64,000 nt of DNA from Prorocentrum cordatum (taxonomy: Eukaryota; Sar; Dinophyceae; Prorocentrales; Prorocentraceae), in NCBI GenBank assembly GCA_963575745.1, contig CAUYUJ010017911.1:2501-66500 (forward strand). The letters are read 5' to 3'. The translations under genes were made by a program, and so were the position numbers. Of the stretch, positions 39,518 through 50,393 are shown in pieces (the first letter of the stretch is position 1; every line of letters starts with the position of its first letter). The notes under the pieces are model-generated. The model saw only the letters and a program-made list of their open reading frames with translations, ran no database searches and was not told the origin of the DNA.

Positions 39518-39713
39518 TGTGTATGGGGTTGAAGTACATGGGCACAGAACCCCTGGTCCGTTGGTAGAGAGATGGAGGGATAGATGGATATCTTTCCCTC
39601 CCACGCGATCAAGGTACGATCGCCCCAACTCAATACCTGAGCCCAAACGGCCAGGTGCGGGAGAGGTAAGGATAAGAAGTATATATGAGGGTATTACACG
39701 GGTTCCTTCCACA
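39518..39713 (-). repeat. 5' LTR (right)
   Basis: 196 bp. On the element strand it starts TGTGGAAGG and ends CCATACACA. A TATATAT word at 39680-39686, about 30 bases from its start, could be the promoter TATA element. Confidence 0.95.
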
Positions 39714-39719
39714 CCTGCG
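39714..39719. repeat. target-site duplication, right
   Basis: CCTGCG, identical to 20423-20428. Confidence 0.9.
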
Positions 39720-40135
39720 CGCCCCTCGCACCCTGCAGCTTGTCGCTGCATTCGACGCAGCCTGGCCCGACGACAAACTTCCCCAAACAAGCTGCCAGCG
39801 CGTCGACGTCGCCAAAGCAGCGCCGCGAGCCGCCGCGGGCCCCTCGGCCCCCCTCAAAACGGCCGCGAGCCGACGCGGCGCTGTCGCCGCAATTGCCGCC
39901 GCCGCGGCCGGGGTCGATCGCGCGCGCGGCCGCGGCCGATGGCGCGGAGGCCCAGAACCAGAACGAGATGGGGGCGCGAGGAAAAGAGGGAACAGCCGAC
40001 GAATTGACGGAAGAATCTCCGAGGAACGTTGGTCATGCCCAGCCTAACATCAGGGAGCGGGGCTGCGAAACCTCCTGAGGCGCCCCCACAATTTGCGAAC
40101 GGACTGGCAAGCTCCCACCCAAAACATGCGATTCG
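39720..40135. other. unassigned GC-rich DNA
   Basis: Pre-insertion flank of the retrotransposon. Open frames on both strands but no domain recognised. Confidence 0.4.
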
Positions 40136-40441
40136 ACGTGCGTGCGTGCGTGCGTGCGCGAGTGCGTGCGTGCGTAGGTGCGCGCGCGTACGCGCGCGTG
40201 CGTGCGAATGCGTGTGCGTGTGCAAGTGCGTGTGTGTGTGCGTGCGTGCGTGAGTGCGCGTGCGCGTGCGTGAGTGCGTGTGCGTGTGCGTGTGCGTGTG
40301 CGCGTGCGCGTGCGCGTGCGCGTGCGCGTGCGTGCGCGTGTGCGCGTGCGTCGGCATGTGCGTGTGCGTGTGCGCGCGCGTGCGCGCGTGCGTGTGCGCG
40401 CGCGCGTGCGCCTGCGCGCGCGCCCTCTCGTGCGCGCGCAT
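40136..40441. repeat. GTGCGT alternating purine-pyrimidine tract
   Basis: About 300 bases of GTGCGTGC, GTGTGCGT and CGCGCG, almost strictly alternating purine and pyrimidine, the composition most prone to Z-DNA. Confidence 0.93.
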
Positions 40442-40612
40442 GCGCCTAGAGAACACTACGAGCAAGCAGCTTGTATGGAACGCACACGGCTATATTATAA
40501 TGCCTGTTTGGTTCATATGGCATCCGCAGGGAAAACGCAATCAAAGCATGCGCACGTGGTAGAACATGCGCAGCTGCATGCAAAACTTTAGATGATGTCA
40601 CCGATCTCAAAT

Positions 40613-40776
40613 AGGGGGGAAACAAACCTACCTCGCTTTTGACCACCCTCGCTTCCAAGAGATACCAAGCGATGCCAAACTGTGGCATGTACTGGTCAGG
40701 CCGCTTGACGAGGAGGCGCATGGTATGACTTGGTTTTGCCTGGAAGCGAAAGCGGGGTAGGTAATTCACGCTCTGA
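40613..40776. repeat. dispersed repeat family R1, copy 2
   Basis: Partner of 887-1050 with 10 mismatches over 164 bases. Confidence 0.85.
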
Positions 40777-40844
40777 TCAAAGTGAGGTTATATCTAAAAT
40801 AAATGAAATCCTAAGAGGATTCCAAAAAAAGTTGTAAGACCTCA

Positions 40845-40925
40845 GGGCCCCCCCCCCTGGACCCGGGGCCCGCCCCCCGACCCCCCCCCCCCTGGGCCCG
40901 GGAGCCGCTACCCGACCCCCCTTCC
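40845..40925. repeat. C-run block with CCCGGG words
   Basis: C-runs separated by GGACCCGGGGCCC and GGGCCCGGGAG self-complementary words. Confidence 0.75.
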
Positions 40926-41629
40926 AGATGTTGAATCGACTCTTGGATGCGCACCGAGGCGCAAAACTTACTCCCCGGCCCCATCGCAGACCGTGGACCC
41001 GCTCACTGAACCCCAATGGGCCTGGCCCCCCCCCCTCAGCCCCGCCGATTCGGGATCTGCCGCTAGGCCCAGCTGCCGCGCGCAGACGTGTTTGAGACGC
41101 GCCTCGCTGTCAAAGATGAGCTTGCAATGTCTTGAGCTGAGCTGCCTGCCCTTCCCACGACATCCCTGGATAGCGAACAGAAGGCCCTTTGTACCTTTGG
41201 GCGCCTATAGCTAGCTAGTCCGCTACGATTCATGCTACCATGCGCGCCTACATCTACTCCACGCGGTGCTCTCGCATTCCTGCCGCGCCTACCTAGACGT
41301 TGAATCGAGGACTGCATATCTGTCCATCGATATATTGGCCCTGTTTGCCCGCGCATCGCACCGTTCGAAGCTAGGCCCCGACCCCGGCCCGAAATGGGCC
41401 ATGGGCCCAAGCAGTGAATGAGGAACGACTGCCACTGAGCGCGCGCACATTCGCGCGCACGCAATCCAAACATACGCCTGTGAAGCCAAAGTGAGAAGAT
41501 CCACCCGTCGCAAAATGCAGGCGCCTGACACAGACTGCGACGGGGCGCGCCCCTATGACAGAGGAGCGGGAAAGAAAGCGAAAGGGGGGGAAGGAGGTCT
41601 ATACCGAGGTAGACGCAGAGATGGAGAAC

Positions 41630-41663
<34 letters not shown>

Positions 41664-43255
41664 GGAGGCGGAGGCGACGCACAGATCCCCAGGCATCTAA
41701 GAACCACCCCCTCCCTCGTTGCATTACCTCTCGCGTCCAACCCCTGTCTCCTATCGAAGTAGAACTGCTCAGACCTCGCGCGCCGAGCCTGGCTCGGCGT
41801 TGACATGACCTTCAGTTTGCTAGAAAACTTGACGATCCGCTTCGGTGAAATCAGGGCCCCTCAAAGCGCCGAATTTCGCCCGCGCGAACAGCCGAGCGCA
41901 GAAAATCGCGGCACGAGGGAACTGCCCACACTGCCTGCTCCTGAAACACGTGGCATGGCGCTTGCGCCGGCACGTTATAAACGCGGGTTGCTTGCCTGAA
42001 CTACGCGTGCAGTTGTCTCAATAGACGTTGAATTTTCTGGCGCCACGCCTGGAAACCTATTCTGACCGCACGTCCGCCACCGCATGAGGCACCACCCCTC
42101 TTTCCGCAACAACCGCCATGCGGTTGCACAGCAGAATGCCACCATGAGGAATTGATGCTGGGGAAGTCGCGGGGAAAACAAATGGCAATGCTCCGCCCAT
42201 TCCTTCCTCCCGTTCATCTTCAACAATGAGCAACTCTGCAAAGTCTGCATTCTGCAAGAGGGCGGGTGCCTTGTTTATAGAGGATCCATGAGCTTGTCAA
42301 AATCCCCCCGAGTCGACATCGCGAGTAAGGTTTTGCAGCATGCGCCCCCTTGTCATGAGCAGTGAATGGCGCTGAACCCCCCCTTCAAAGAGCTGCCCTT
42401 CCAGCAGGGTGCACCTTCCCTCTCCTTACCCTCTCCCCTAGTCATTGTCACCATTGTCATCCCACCCTTCCACGCGCTTATCGCCCATCATTGCACTCCA
42501 ACTTCTCTTTTTGCTCCTGGCCCCCATCATCGTCATATCGCTGATCCTCATGTCTTAACTAGAACTGCGTAAACTCTGCTAGAGACTGCATTGTTTGATA
42601 ACCCGCCCCTGCTAATATACATAGCTTCGGCGCCCTCCACGCCTCCCAATATCCACCGCCTTCCCGTGGAAACTCAGAGAATATGGCGTCTGCTTGGGCA
42701 AGCGCCAAAACATGCATCTTCGCTTAGGAAGGCCCGGAATCAGATTCGAACGCGAACCCCCCCGCAACAACAAAAGAAAACTGCGCCAGAAACAACTGCC
42801 AGCCACGGGAAAACAAGCACAGCACCACTGCGAACTTAGAACGTCTGCGCAAAGACCTCCCCTGCATATGAAAGGCTACGCTTCGCTTTCCAGGCGGCAC
42901 TTGCAGCCGCGCTGCCCGCGTGACTGCGCCGGGGTTCACGCGCGCACATATTTTATCAAATTCAAAAAATGCGCATCGAGAACGCGCGTCTCCGACGCGA
43001 GCTGCAAAGTGGCAGAATCAACGCCAATGCTTAGCAAATTATCCTGGGACACCAATTCCCCAATGTCACGTCGTAGAAGTCGCCGGTTGCTGCGACATCT
43101 CCCACGCGCTGTAAACGCACAGGGGATATATCCGGAGACGATGCTGGGCTCTTTATTTTGTAAATGTTAATAATATATTTTAAAAATATTAAAAAAGGCA
43201 AGCAGCGCGCGCGGCGCCCCCCATAAACCCCGCCCACGGCCGACGCCAGAAAGCA
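40926..43255. other. unassigned
   Basis: No convincing gene. A GA tract lies at 41633-41660, an AT-rich stretch at 43155-43195, and mixed sequence elsewhere. Short protein-like frames may exist, but I cannot defend any. Confidence 0.35.
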
Positions 43256-43366
43256 GAGGAGGGAGAGAGAGGAAAATGGGCGGAGAGGGAGACATGGAAA
43301 GAGAAGGGTTGAGAGCGAGAGAGAGAGAGAGAGAGAAGAAAACAACAAACAAAAAAATCAAAAAAT

Positions 43367-43409
<43 letters not shown>

Positions 43410-43445
43410 AAGAAAGAAAGAAAGAAAACGAGCGAGGGAGAGAGA

Positions 43446-43490
<45 letters not shown>

Positions 43491-43560
43491 GAGAGAGAGA
43501 GAGAGAGAACAAAAAAAAAAAGAGGAAACCAAAAAAAATGAGAGACAGAGAGCCAAAGGG
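43256..43560. repeat. GA-rich purine tract
   Basis: About 300 bases of nearly pure purine on the plus strand (GAGAGA, GAAAGAAA and AAAAAA), a potential triplex-forming sequence. Confidence 0.9.
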
Positions 43561-43973
43561 AGTAAGAGGGGAATACAACAGACGAGGCATACCTCACCCC
43601 CCTAACTTGGCACAGCATGCTCTGTCAGAGCGCGGGCGGTATCGGCCCTCCTGCAACTCGCCCCCGCCGACGCAACGCGCTGAGATCGGATCCCACACTT
43701 GACGGAACATGCTTTGCAATGGCCCTGCTGAACCCCATCCCCGCGCTGGCGGGCCATGCTACGATTGGGCGAAACACGCTTTGCATTAGTCCCGCTGCAA
43801 CTCATCCCCTAAAGGCCGCTTAATCGCGCGAGCCAGGGGGGCATTGCCACTGGCAATGCGTTGAAACAGCTGACAGCGATGACTCCGACACGAGACGGCT
43901 CCTGAGACTGTGCAAACCGCTTAGACAGATGCGCGTGCACATTATTGAAAATGCGTGCTGCATGCGGTCTTGC

Positions 43974-44332
43974 CTATAGACTGGCATGCTCTGAAACTGA
44001 ATCAGCGCCATTGATCCGGCGTCCGCGATGAAGAGATCATCGGAGAGCAAAGCTTCTGCAATGGCCTCAAAAGGAACCATGTCAAGACAATCGCGTGCAT
44101 CCCCAATCTGCGCGAACCCACTGTCCAAACTGAAAAACGCACCGACGCCCGGCCGATCTGCGATGAGTTCTAGCGCGCGCCTCAGAAGGTCGGACAACTT
44201 TTCTCGTGAGCGCATTGCGAGCTGGAGTGCTGCATTCATGTGTCTCTCTTGGGCGAGGCTGGAGAAGTGCTGCGTCGCTGTAGAACTGAAGAGCGCAAGC
44301 TTGATCTCGCGCAGGGGCGCGCGCTCGATGAC
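43974..44332 (-). CDS. candidate exon of an unrecognised protein
   Basis: An open minus-strand frame reads like ordinary protein over about 119 codons: amphipathic, Leu/Ala-rich, with IKLALFSSTATQHFSS near its start and ALELIADRPGVGAFFSLDSG in the middle. It ends at TATAG|GCAAGA, a good GC-type 5' splice site, as used by many dinoflagellate introns. The left-hand extension beyond it reads less naturally. The upstream boundary is unclear because it meets a C/G-run at 44333-44344. I recognise no family; an alpha-helical scaffold is only a guess. It is one of several such stretches on this strand from 43.9 to 53 kb. Confidence 0.45.
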
Positions 44333-44344
44333 CCCCCCCCCCCC

Positions 44345-45599
44345 GCGGGCTCAACAACCAAGCGCCATTCAATGCCCAGCGACTGCCGCTTATGCTGCGC
44401 AGGTTGACCTCCAATGGGGTCACACTTGCAGCGCTGCCGACGCTGCTCTGCGACTGCTCCATGCCTGCATCCATTTCCGATGCGTTGCTCACAGAGTGCC
44501 CGGGCCCCCTGAGCTCATCGCATGCTGGGCCCCCCTGAACACACCTGCCATGTCCCTGCGCCACCAGCCCCTGGCCCCACCCAAGACACCCAGAGCCAAG
44601 CGGGAATGCGGAAAGCTCCCTGGGTCGACGCTTCCGCGCCCAATTCCGAGCCACGAAAAGCCGACATTGCCAAGTAATCAGTCTGGCGAAGTGCTCCTTC
44701 CGAGAGCTCCAAGCCAAAGCCCCATCGTTCGGAGCGCCACGCACCCCCCCCCCGCCCGCGCGCACAGAGAATAAATAACACGCTACGACATGCTTGACGC
44801 GCAAGCAACACGATGCAACATGATGCGGCACAGACGAAAGGTGTCATGTTGACAGATCTCCCAGTTAGTCGGCGGCGGATCGTGCTTGCGACCAGACTGC
44901 ATGTCGGCAGAATCCATTGTTGCGTGAACTTCCACGGTACATTCGTCGCAAATTGAGACAAGGCTCCGGAGAAAAAACCTCTGTTTCAAGACGCGGGCCC
45001 ATCGTTTCATGCCCAACGTACTCGTCGATTTGCACTGCTGTCTGGATGGAGGTTGGCCCAAATGACCCCGCGCAGATTGTGCGCGCCCCCGAAGGTCTCG
45101 CCGTCGCTGATCTTCTGCACCTGCCCTCCGCCCGCTGCCCCCGCCCCTCCTCGCCGCCCCCTGCCCGCGCGCCCCGCGCCTTCAAGTCCCCCCCCCCCTT
45201 CTCAGATGTCCCACCAATTGTCCCGCGACGAGCCTGCTCTCGCTATCCGCCGGGCGCGACCCGAGCTGCGGGCGGGGCAGCTCGCCCCAGCATTGGAGCT
45301 CGGCGGCGAACTCCTCGAACCTGCCCCGCTGCCCAAGGCGACCAGGAAGCGAGGAACGAGAACAGGGGCCGAGTGGAAAGAGAAGGACCAGCAGGAGGGG
45401 GGGCAAAGGAGGACAAGATGACAGCTGGAGCGAATCAGATGTTGGAGGACGCGATCAAACCTGCATCGAGGCAGCTTGCCTAAAGCGACACGCACACGCA
45501 CATTGGGCCCCCCCCCCCACACTCCTGACCAGGCCCCCCCCAACCCACCCCGCCCCCCCACCCCTATCACTTCCCCCGCCCCCCCCCGCTGCCCCCCGG
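44345..45599 (-). other. region with weak minus-strand coding signal
   Basis: Short protein-like frames occur near 44400-44530 and 45040-45120 on the minus strand, consistent with more exons of the same gene, but neither boundaries nor family can be set. C-runs interrupt at 44743-44752 and 45187-45197. Confidence 0.3.
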
Positions 45600-45850
45600 C
45601 GGCCGCGGGCCACAGGCCCTGCGCGCCGCCAGCGAATGCATTGCCCCATCCCGGAGCGACAGAATCACCCGGCCCAACCCACTCTCGACGCTCACCCGGG
45701 AGATCGGCGACAGCGCGCCCAGACGCGCGCGGATTTCATCGCTTGCCGGTGATCTCGCCACGGCATCAACCAATCTCTCCCAGCGGCCCGTTGCCGAATC
45801 AGAACCTCGGCGGCCCCTCCAAACGAATTGATATGCGAAACTCTGCGACG
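45600..45850 (-). CDS. candidate exon of an unrecognised protein
   Basis: A minus-strand frame contains GRWERLVDAVARSPASDEIR, then a stretch ending in SVESGLGRVILSLRDGAMHS. The residue pattern is that of a globular helical protein, not of GC-driven noise. Boundaries are approximate; its left end runs into a C-rich spacer at about 45530-45600. Confidence 0.4.
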
Positions 45851-46181
45851 CTGTAGCCGCCCCCCTCCACGGGCGATCGCGGCATGAACACCCAGCGAGC
45901 CAGACAGACGCGCATCCGCGCGCAGAGCTCAACGAGCGAAACACTTCAGACCCTGCAGATGTCACTAGAGCACCCAGGGGGGGCCCCCCCCCCCCCCCAC
46001 CCCATTCGCATTCCCCCCGCCCATTCGTTGTTGCGAGTGCCAATCTAGCACGTTTCTCACTTCGCTTTCAGATCGCGTCCATGATCATTTGCTTTGACGT
46101 CGCCTCCGCTGCCTGCATGATTTAACGGCCAGATTGCACTGAATTCCGCTCGGCGGCCCGCGCCCCCCCCCCCTCCCGCAC

Positions 46182-46246
46182 ATCCAGAGACGCCGTTGCC
46201 CCCGAGGGCTTGTCGGCATAACCTTCGAACACATCGGCGTCGAAAA
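46182..46246 (-). CDS. candidate short exon after a poly-T intron
   Basis: Reads FDADVFEGYADKPSGATASL on the minus strand, in phase with the exon at 46314-46500 when 46247-46313 is removed. A possible GT donor follows at 46181. The family is not recognised. Confidence 0.4.
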
Positions 46247-46259
46247 CTTTTATTTTTTT

Positions 46260-46308
<49 letters not shown>

Positions 46309-46313
46309 GCCAC
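46247..46313 (-). other. candidate 67-nt intron dominated by 44 T
   Basis: On the minus strand: GTGGCG, 44 consecutive T, then AGAAAAAAAAATAAAAG. The donor context AAAG|GTGGCG and the terminal AAAAG give a GT-AG intron, and removal joins two protein-like frames in phase (Lys, split Val codon, Phe-Asp-Ala). The acceptor might instead be the AG right after the T-run, but that phase reads poorly. Confidence 0.45.
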
Positions 46314-46500
46314 CTTTCGAAACGCACCCTGCAGGCGCCCCCACTTCCAATCCACTACTTTGCACGGCCATGCCCTCCACGGATCTAGCTCTGCCTCGCG
46401 GGCGCTTCTTAGGCAAGTTGCGAAGAATCTCCCTCGCAAATCTCGATCCCCCAGCAGAGACAAGAAGCTTCTCAGAAAAGCAAAGTACCTCGGCCAGCGA
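46314..46500 (-). CDS. candidate exon of an unrecognised protein
   Basis: The minus-strand frame reads SLAEVLCFSEKLL, a Gly/Ser loop, FAREILRNLPKKRPRGRARS (basic) and VEGMAVQSSGLEVGAPAG before the donor at 46313. A neighbouring frame upstream (46510-46680), with LSEIESQLARYRSGGIQFLG, is also protein-like and may be the previous exon. Family unknown. Confidence 0.4.
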
Positions 46501-46659
46501 GCATAATTGTTAACTGATGTCCCGAAACCACCCCCGACGATGCGCAGGCGACCTGCAACCAGAATTGCTCGCGGCGGGAAGAACGTCTCAGGCCGGCTAC
46601 CCAAAAATTGAATACCCCCGGATCGGTACCTGGCCAATTGCGATTCTATCTCGCTGAGA

Positions 46660-47220
46660 TCACGCATGTTCGGAGCATCGCACATGTCCTTTCCCCCACC
46701 CCTGGCCCGTGCACATCTCTCGCAAAGAGCGCCCCCGCTCGTCGCATTTCTCTTGCGAGCCGCTCATTAATCCAACGGAAAAAACTGCGGCATGGAGCTT
46801 TTGCGCGACGGATGCTCGGCCATGGCCAAGAAGTACCACAAGGGGCAACGAACGCGTGAACGGTTCGCAAAAGCTAGCTACGGCTTCGCGTCGTGCCAAA
46901 CCGTCGCGCGGCATGGCAGCGCCGTGATCTACGAAGTCTAAGCACTGGCACATGTAGTGCGAGCGCGACTGTTCGCCGCTGTCCGCCTGCAGCGACCTGG
47001 AAGAAACGCAGCGTTGCAAACGCGTTCGCCGCCATAGAATATTGGCGGCATCCTGTCTGCCCCTTGCCCGACGCAGTGCACTTTTGCCGAGAATCGCAGG
47101 CCTTCCAATGACATCTGGCACGTCGAGCGACCCCCCACCACCACCACCACAACCACCACAATATAAATCGCCCTTCTCATTTGAGACGCGTCTGCAACGA
47201 GCGAGGACAGTTCCAACCAC
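46660..47220 (-). other. region with weak minus-strand coding signal
   Basis: A long minus-strand frame includes a natural-looking stretch near 46700-46930 and a (GGT)n-encoded Gly run at 47130-47160. I cannot set exon limits or assign a family. Confidence 0.25.
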
Positions 47221-47400
47221 GGCAACGCATCAGTGGGAGCGTGGCGCGCCCTGCTGCGAGTTGGCCCTCAAGCTGGGCTATCGTCGCTACTATTATTACT
47301 GTTTACATCAATGGTCGCATCGAGCACAGGGGCAGCGCTCGGGGGAATCAAACTGAAGGCAGCGTCGAGAGATTGACTGTTGAAGCCTATCCGACAATCT

Positions 47401-47690
47401 CTAGAATGGTTGATTGGCCAGAAAATCACCCCAACCATCGACGTCGCTCATAAGCCACGGCGGAAGCGACGCCTCAAGCAACCACGCGATCACCCCATCT
47501 GGGCTCGCGCCCGGGGGCAGCTCAGACACGAAAAATCGGCCGCCAAGCTCAATCCTCATCGTTGCCAACACCCTCCAAACATCATCGGAAACCTTCGTGG
47601 ACCTGCAAGTCTCACACCCCCAAGCCGCGCGGTGCGAATTTTGGAATTCACCCGACTTCTCAACGGCAATTGGACGCGACTGCCTATCTT
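47401..47690 (-). CDS. candidate exon of an unrecognised protein
   Basis: The minus-strand frame contains VSDDVWRVLATMRIELGG and FFVSELPPGASPDGVIAWLL followed by a Trp-rich end. It reads as globular protein for about 85 codons. A GT donor could lie near 47420. Boundaries are approximate and the family is unknown. Confidence 0.4.
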
Positions 47691-49161
47691 GATCCCCCCC
47701 CCGCCCCCCTTCACCATGCCTCGACATTCATCTCAGCTGTCTATCTCCCGCGCCCCACCCGCTCATCTGTCTGCTCTCCGGGCCGCGCATAACCCCTCTC
47801 TTCGCTTCTCAACCCCCCGCCCCCCGCCCCCGCCCCCTCTCTTATCCGCTCTACCGATATCATCCCTGCCCCCTCTCCTTCCAGCAACTCGGAGCACCAA
47901 GGCCCCCCCCCCCCCCCCTCTGCCCCCATGGCGCGCGTCGCCCACCCCTGGATTCCTCGAACGGCCATCGCATTCATGAGCTGCAGCTGCCGCTTGCCGG
48001 GCCCGCCGGCCGGCGGGGGCCATGTAGACGCACCCGGCACTCGAGCACTCGCCGACGCCAGCTGGCACGCAAAAAAGAACACGATCGACCTGCCCTCCCC
48101 CGCCCGATCACCCCCCCCCCTACAGCGGCCCTCTTTCTAATCAAAATCAGATGGACGCAATCATCCGCTTGGCCAGATCCCCCTGCCCTCCCTCCCCTCG
48201 CAACCTGGCCAACTGTTCTGTCCTTATCGTCCTGATCGGCCCTGTTCCTTGATCGAGACTATAGCCCTGCCCCCACGTCAATCTGGGGGCGCGCGCGTTT
48301 GCGCCGCGACGGCGGCGCGGCCGTCGCAGGCTGGCCCGGCAGGGCGAAACGGGCGGGAGGCCCACCGCTCCTTCCTGAAGGAACACGCCGGTGGGAAGGC
48401 AGCGCGACGCAGTCGAGGATCGAACGCAGAGATGACGACCCAGGGCGGAGGGTCGAGGATAGAGGATCCACGCGGCGGGAGACAACGCAGGATCAAGGAC
48501 GCGGGGTCGACAAGAGAGGGAGAGAGCGACGCAGCGAAGGAGGGCGAGGGACGCGGGCCAGGGGCAGGGGGGGCAGCAGGGGCAAGACCCGAAAGGAAGA
48601 CCCCCCCCACCCGCCCCCGTTCCCCCCCCACCACCCCACGCTCTGATCATCGCCCCCCCCCCCCCTTAATTGCCCTCCCCCGCCCCCGCCCCCCCCCCCC
48701 CCCCCCCCCCCCTCATCTCACTCGTGCTCCTGCCCTTCCTCTCCCCCCTAAGTTTGCCGCTGCTGCTGTTTATGTTCACATTCCTCCGCCTCTTCTTCGC
48801 CCCCGCCCGCCTCCCTCCCCCCGCCCGCCGCCGCCCCCCCCCAACCCCCCTCCCCGCCCGCCCGCCCCGCCGCCCCCCACCCACCCACCCCCCCCGCCCC
48901 GCCCCACCCCACCCACCCGCCCCACCCCTCCCCCCCTCCCTTCCCCCCACCCACCACAACCACCGCCGCGCCCCCCCCCCCCCCGACGCCGGGGCAGACA
49001 CCGGCCTAAGCCAGCGCGGGGGGGCGCGATGCGCCAAAGATCCCAGCGCAAACGCAACCTTCTGGTCAGAAGGAACGGGGCAGAGAGGTGGACGAGAAGA
49101 AGAACAAAAGCGAAATAACGGTGGAAAAGGGGGAGGTAGATAGCTGGGTAGACGCGCGTCC
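47691..49161. other. C-rich, mostly non-coding DNA
   Basis: Long C-runs at 47693-47705, 47905-47920, 48600-48720 and 48830-48990 dominate. Open frames are Pro/Arg or Gly/Arg repeats. No gene recognised. Confidence 0.5.
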
Positions 49162-49173
49162 TTGAGCCAAAAC
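49162..49173 (-). other. possible relic of the dinoflagellate spliced leader
   Basis: The minus strand reads TTTTGGCTCAAG, the last 12 bases of the conserved 22-nt dinoflagellate spliced leader. Such relics mark genes that were retroposed from trans-spliced mRNA. It lies upstream, on the same strand, of the protein-like stretches at 43.9-47.7 kb. The preceding bases do not match the rest of the leader, and a chance match cannot be excluded. Confidence 0.4.
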
Positions 49174-50393
49174 GTGTGCAATTGTGAATGGAGCGCGCTA
49201 TTCGAATATACCCGCTCCAGAGAGATTCAAATCGATGCGGCGCGATGCTGGCGCATGCTGTTCGGTTGACAACGCAATCGGCCCTTGGGCCAGAGATTTT
49301 GCACATTGCGAGCGGAACCCGAGAGATCGCGACAACGAAGTCGCAAACCGAACAAACGCAAACTGGAGGTCTGCGGGCAATGACCACTTGGCATTCCTAC
49401 ATGGCAGCTTCGTTCGCATGCATGCCTTTGAATTGCGCAGGGACGTCTGAAACGTCGGCTAATTCTTACGATGTAAATTCCATTCGGGAGCGCACTTATT
49501 TTTGTAGTCATTCCCACACGTAAAATCCTAATGCTCTAAAATGAGGGGGGGGGGGGCGCCGACAAAGCCTTAACCTATCCAGGAAAGCTGGCGCGGAATC
49601 GGCATCGGGCGCCAAAAGAGCATTCACCCTTCTCCGCCCAATTCCAGCGCGGCGCGCCCCCTTTTTATATTTACCCGCCCCCTCTGTTACCGGCACTTCC
49701 CTGGCTGCATTTCTCGCCGCCAGCGTCAGAACCACCCGCGGACAATTGCTTGGCCTTGTTAGCCGCTGCAGATTCAATGCGTTCCTGCGCGCGCCGCGCG
49801 CCCACATCGGCGCGCAGGCCCCCTGCATCGCTCGCCCCCACTTGCCCCGCCCCGGCACTTCCTCGGGAGTCAGTTTCCTGCGCGCGCGGCAACAAGAAAG
49901 GACATTTTGTCGGCCGCGCCACTCGCCTCTCGAGAAGGCGCAACGAACCACCTTCTCCCGATGTTCCTCTCACGGGCCCCTAGACGAGCCCCTGCTGCCT
50001 TTGGGCCCCGGGGTAAGCGGTCAGCACGGGACGCCCCCGTTCTTGCCCATCCCATGCTTCTCCAAGACCGGCGGCGTCGCGGGGGCTGCCGCGGGCGCCC
50101 GGCGATTGAATGAGCACCCTCGCGTCTAAAATCCAAGCGCCCATCTTCCAGCTTGCCCGTGGGCCCCCCCCATTCTGCGGGCCGGCCAGGCCAGGGGCGG
50201 CAGGTTCATCCTTTGCCTCGCCCCTGTCGCCGAGAGTTTTCCTTCGACCATCAAGATTACTTTCGTTCCACGATTTGTGCATGGCCTTCTGCGGTTGCCG
50301 AAATAGCAGCCCGCGCGTTTTTGGCGCCTGACCCCGATGGGCCGCTACTCACGCCATAGCAAGCGAAGGCCCACTGCATCTTCGGGACCAGCT
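49174..50393. other. unassigned, weak coding signal
   Basis: An Ala/Gly-rich minus-strand frame at about 49690-49940 (with ARRAQERIESAAANKAKQLS) may be an exon. Elsewhere nothing is clear. Confidence 0.3.

Larger units (their letters stand above)
20429..39713 (-). mobile_element. Ty1/Copia-class LTR retrotransposon, 19.3 kb
   Basis: Two 196-bp LTRs (20429-20624 and 39518-39713) with TG...CA ends and 3 differences bound the element, with a 6-bp target duplication. All its genes read on the minus strand, so the right LTR is the 5' LTR. In transcription order: primer-binding site, Gag, protease, integrase, reverse transcriptase, RNase H (the Ty1/Copia order), then about 7 kb of accessory frames including a Tpt1-like domain, a non-coding tail and a polypurine tract. 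It is several times longer than typical 5-6 kb Copia elements. A 1.28-kb TIR element is nested at 32563-33838. The near-identical LTRs imply recent insertion, but this copy has an in-frame stop and several frame breaks. Confidence 0.95.

Noticed and set aside
46264-46307. Poly-A tail of a retroposed gene on the plus strand
   Set aside because: No coding-like plus-strand frame precedes it. The minus-strand poly-T intron explanation restores a frame.
48249-49118. 289-residue Pro/Arg-rich plus-strand frame
   Set aside because: C-run-driven low-complexity translation.
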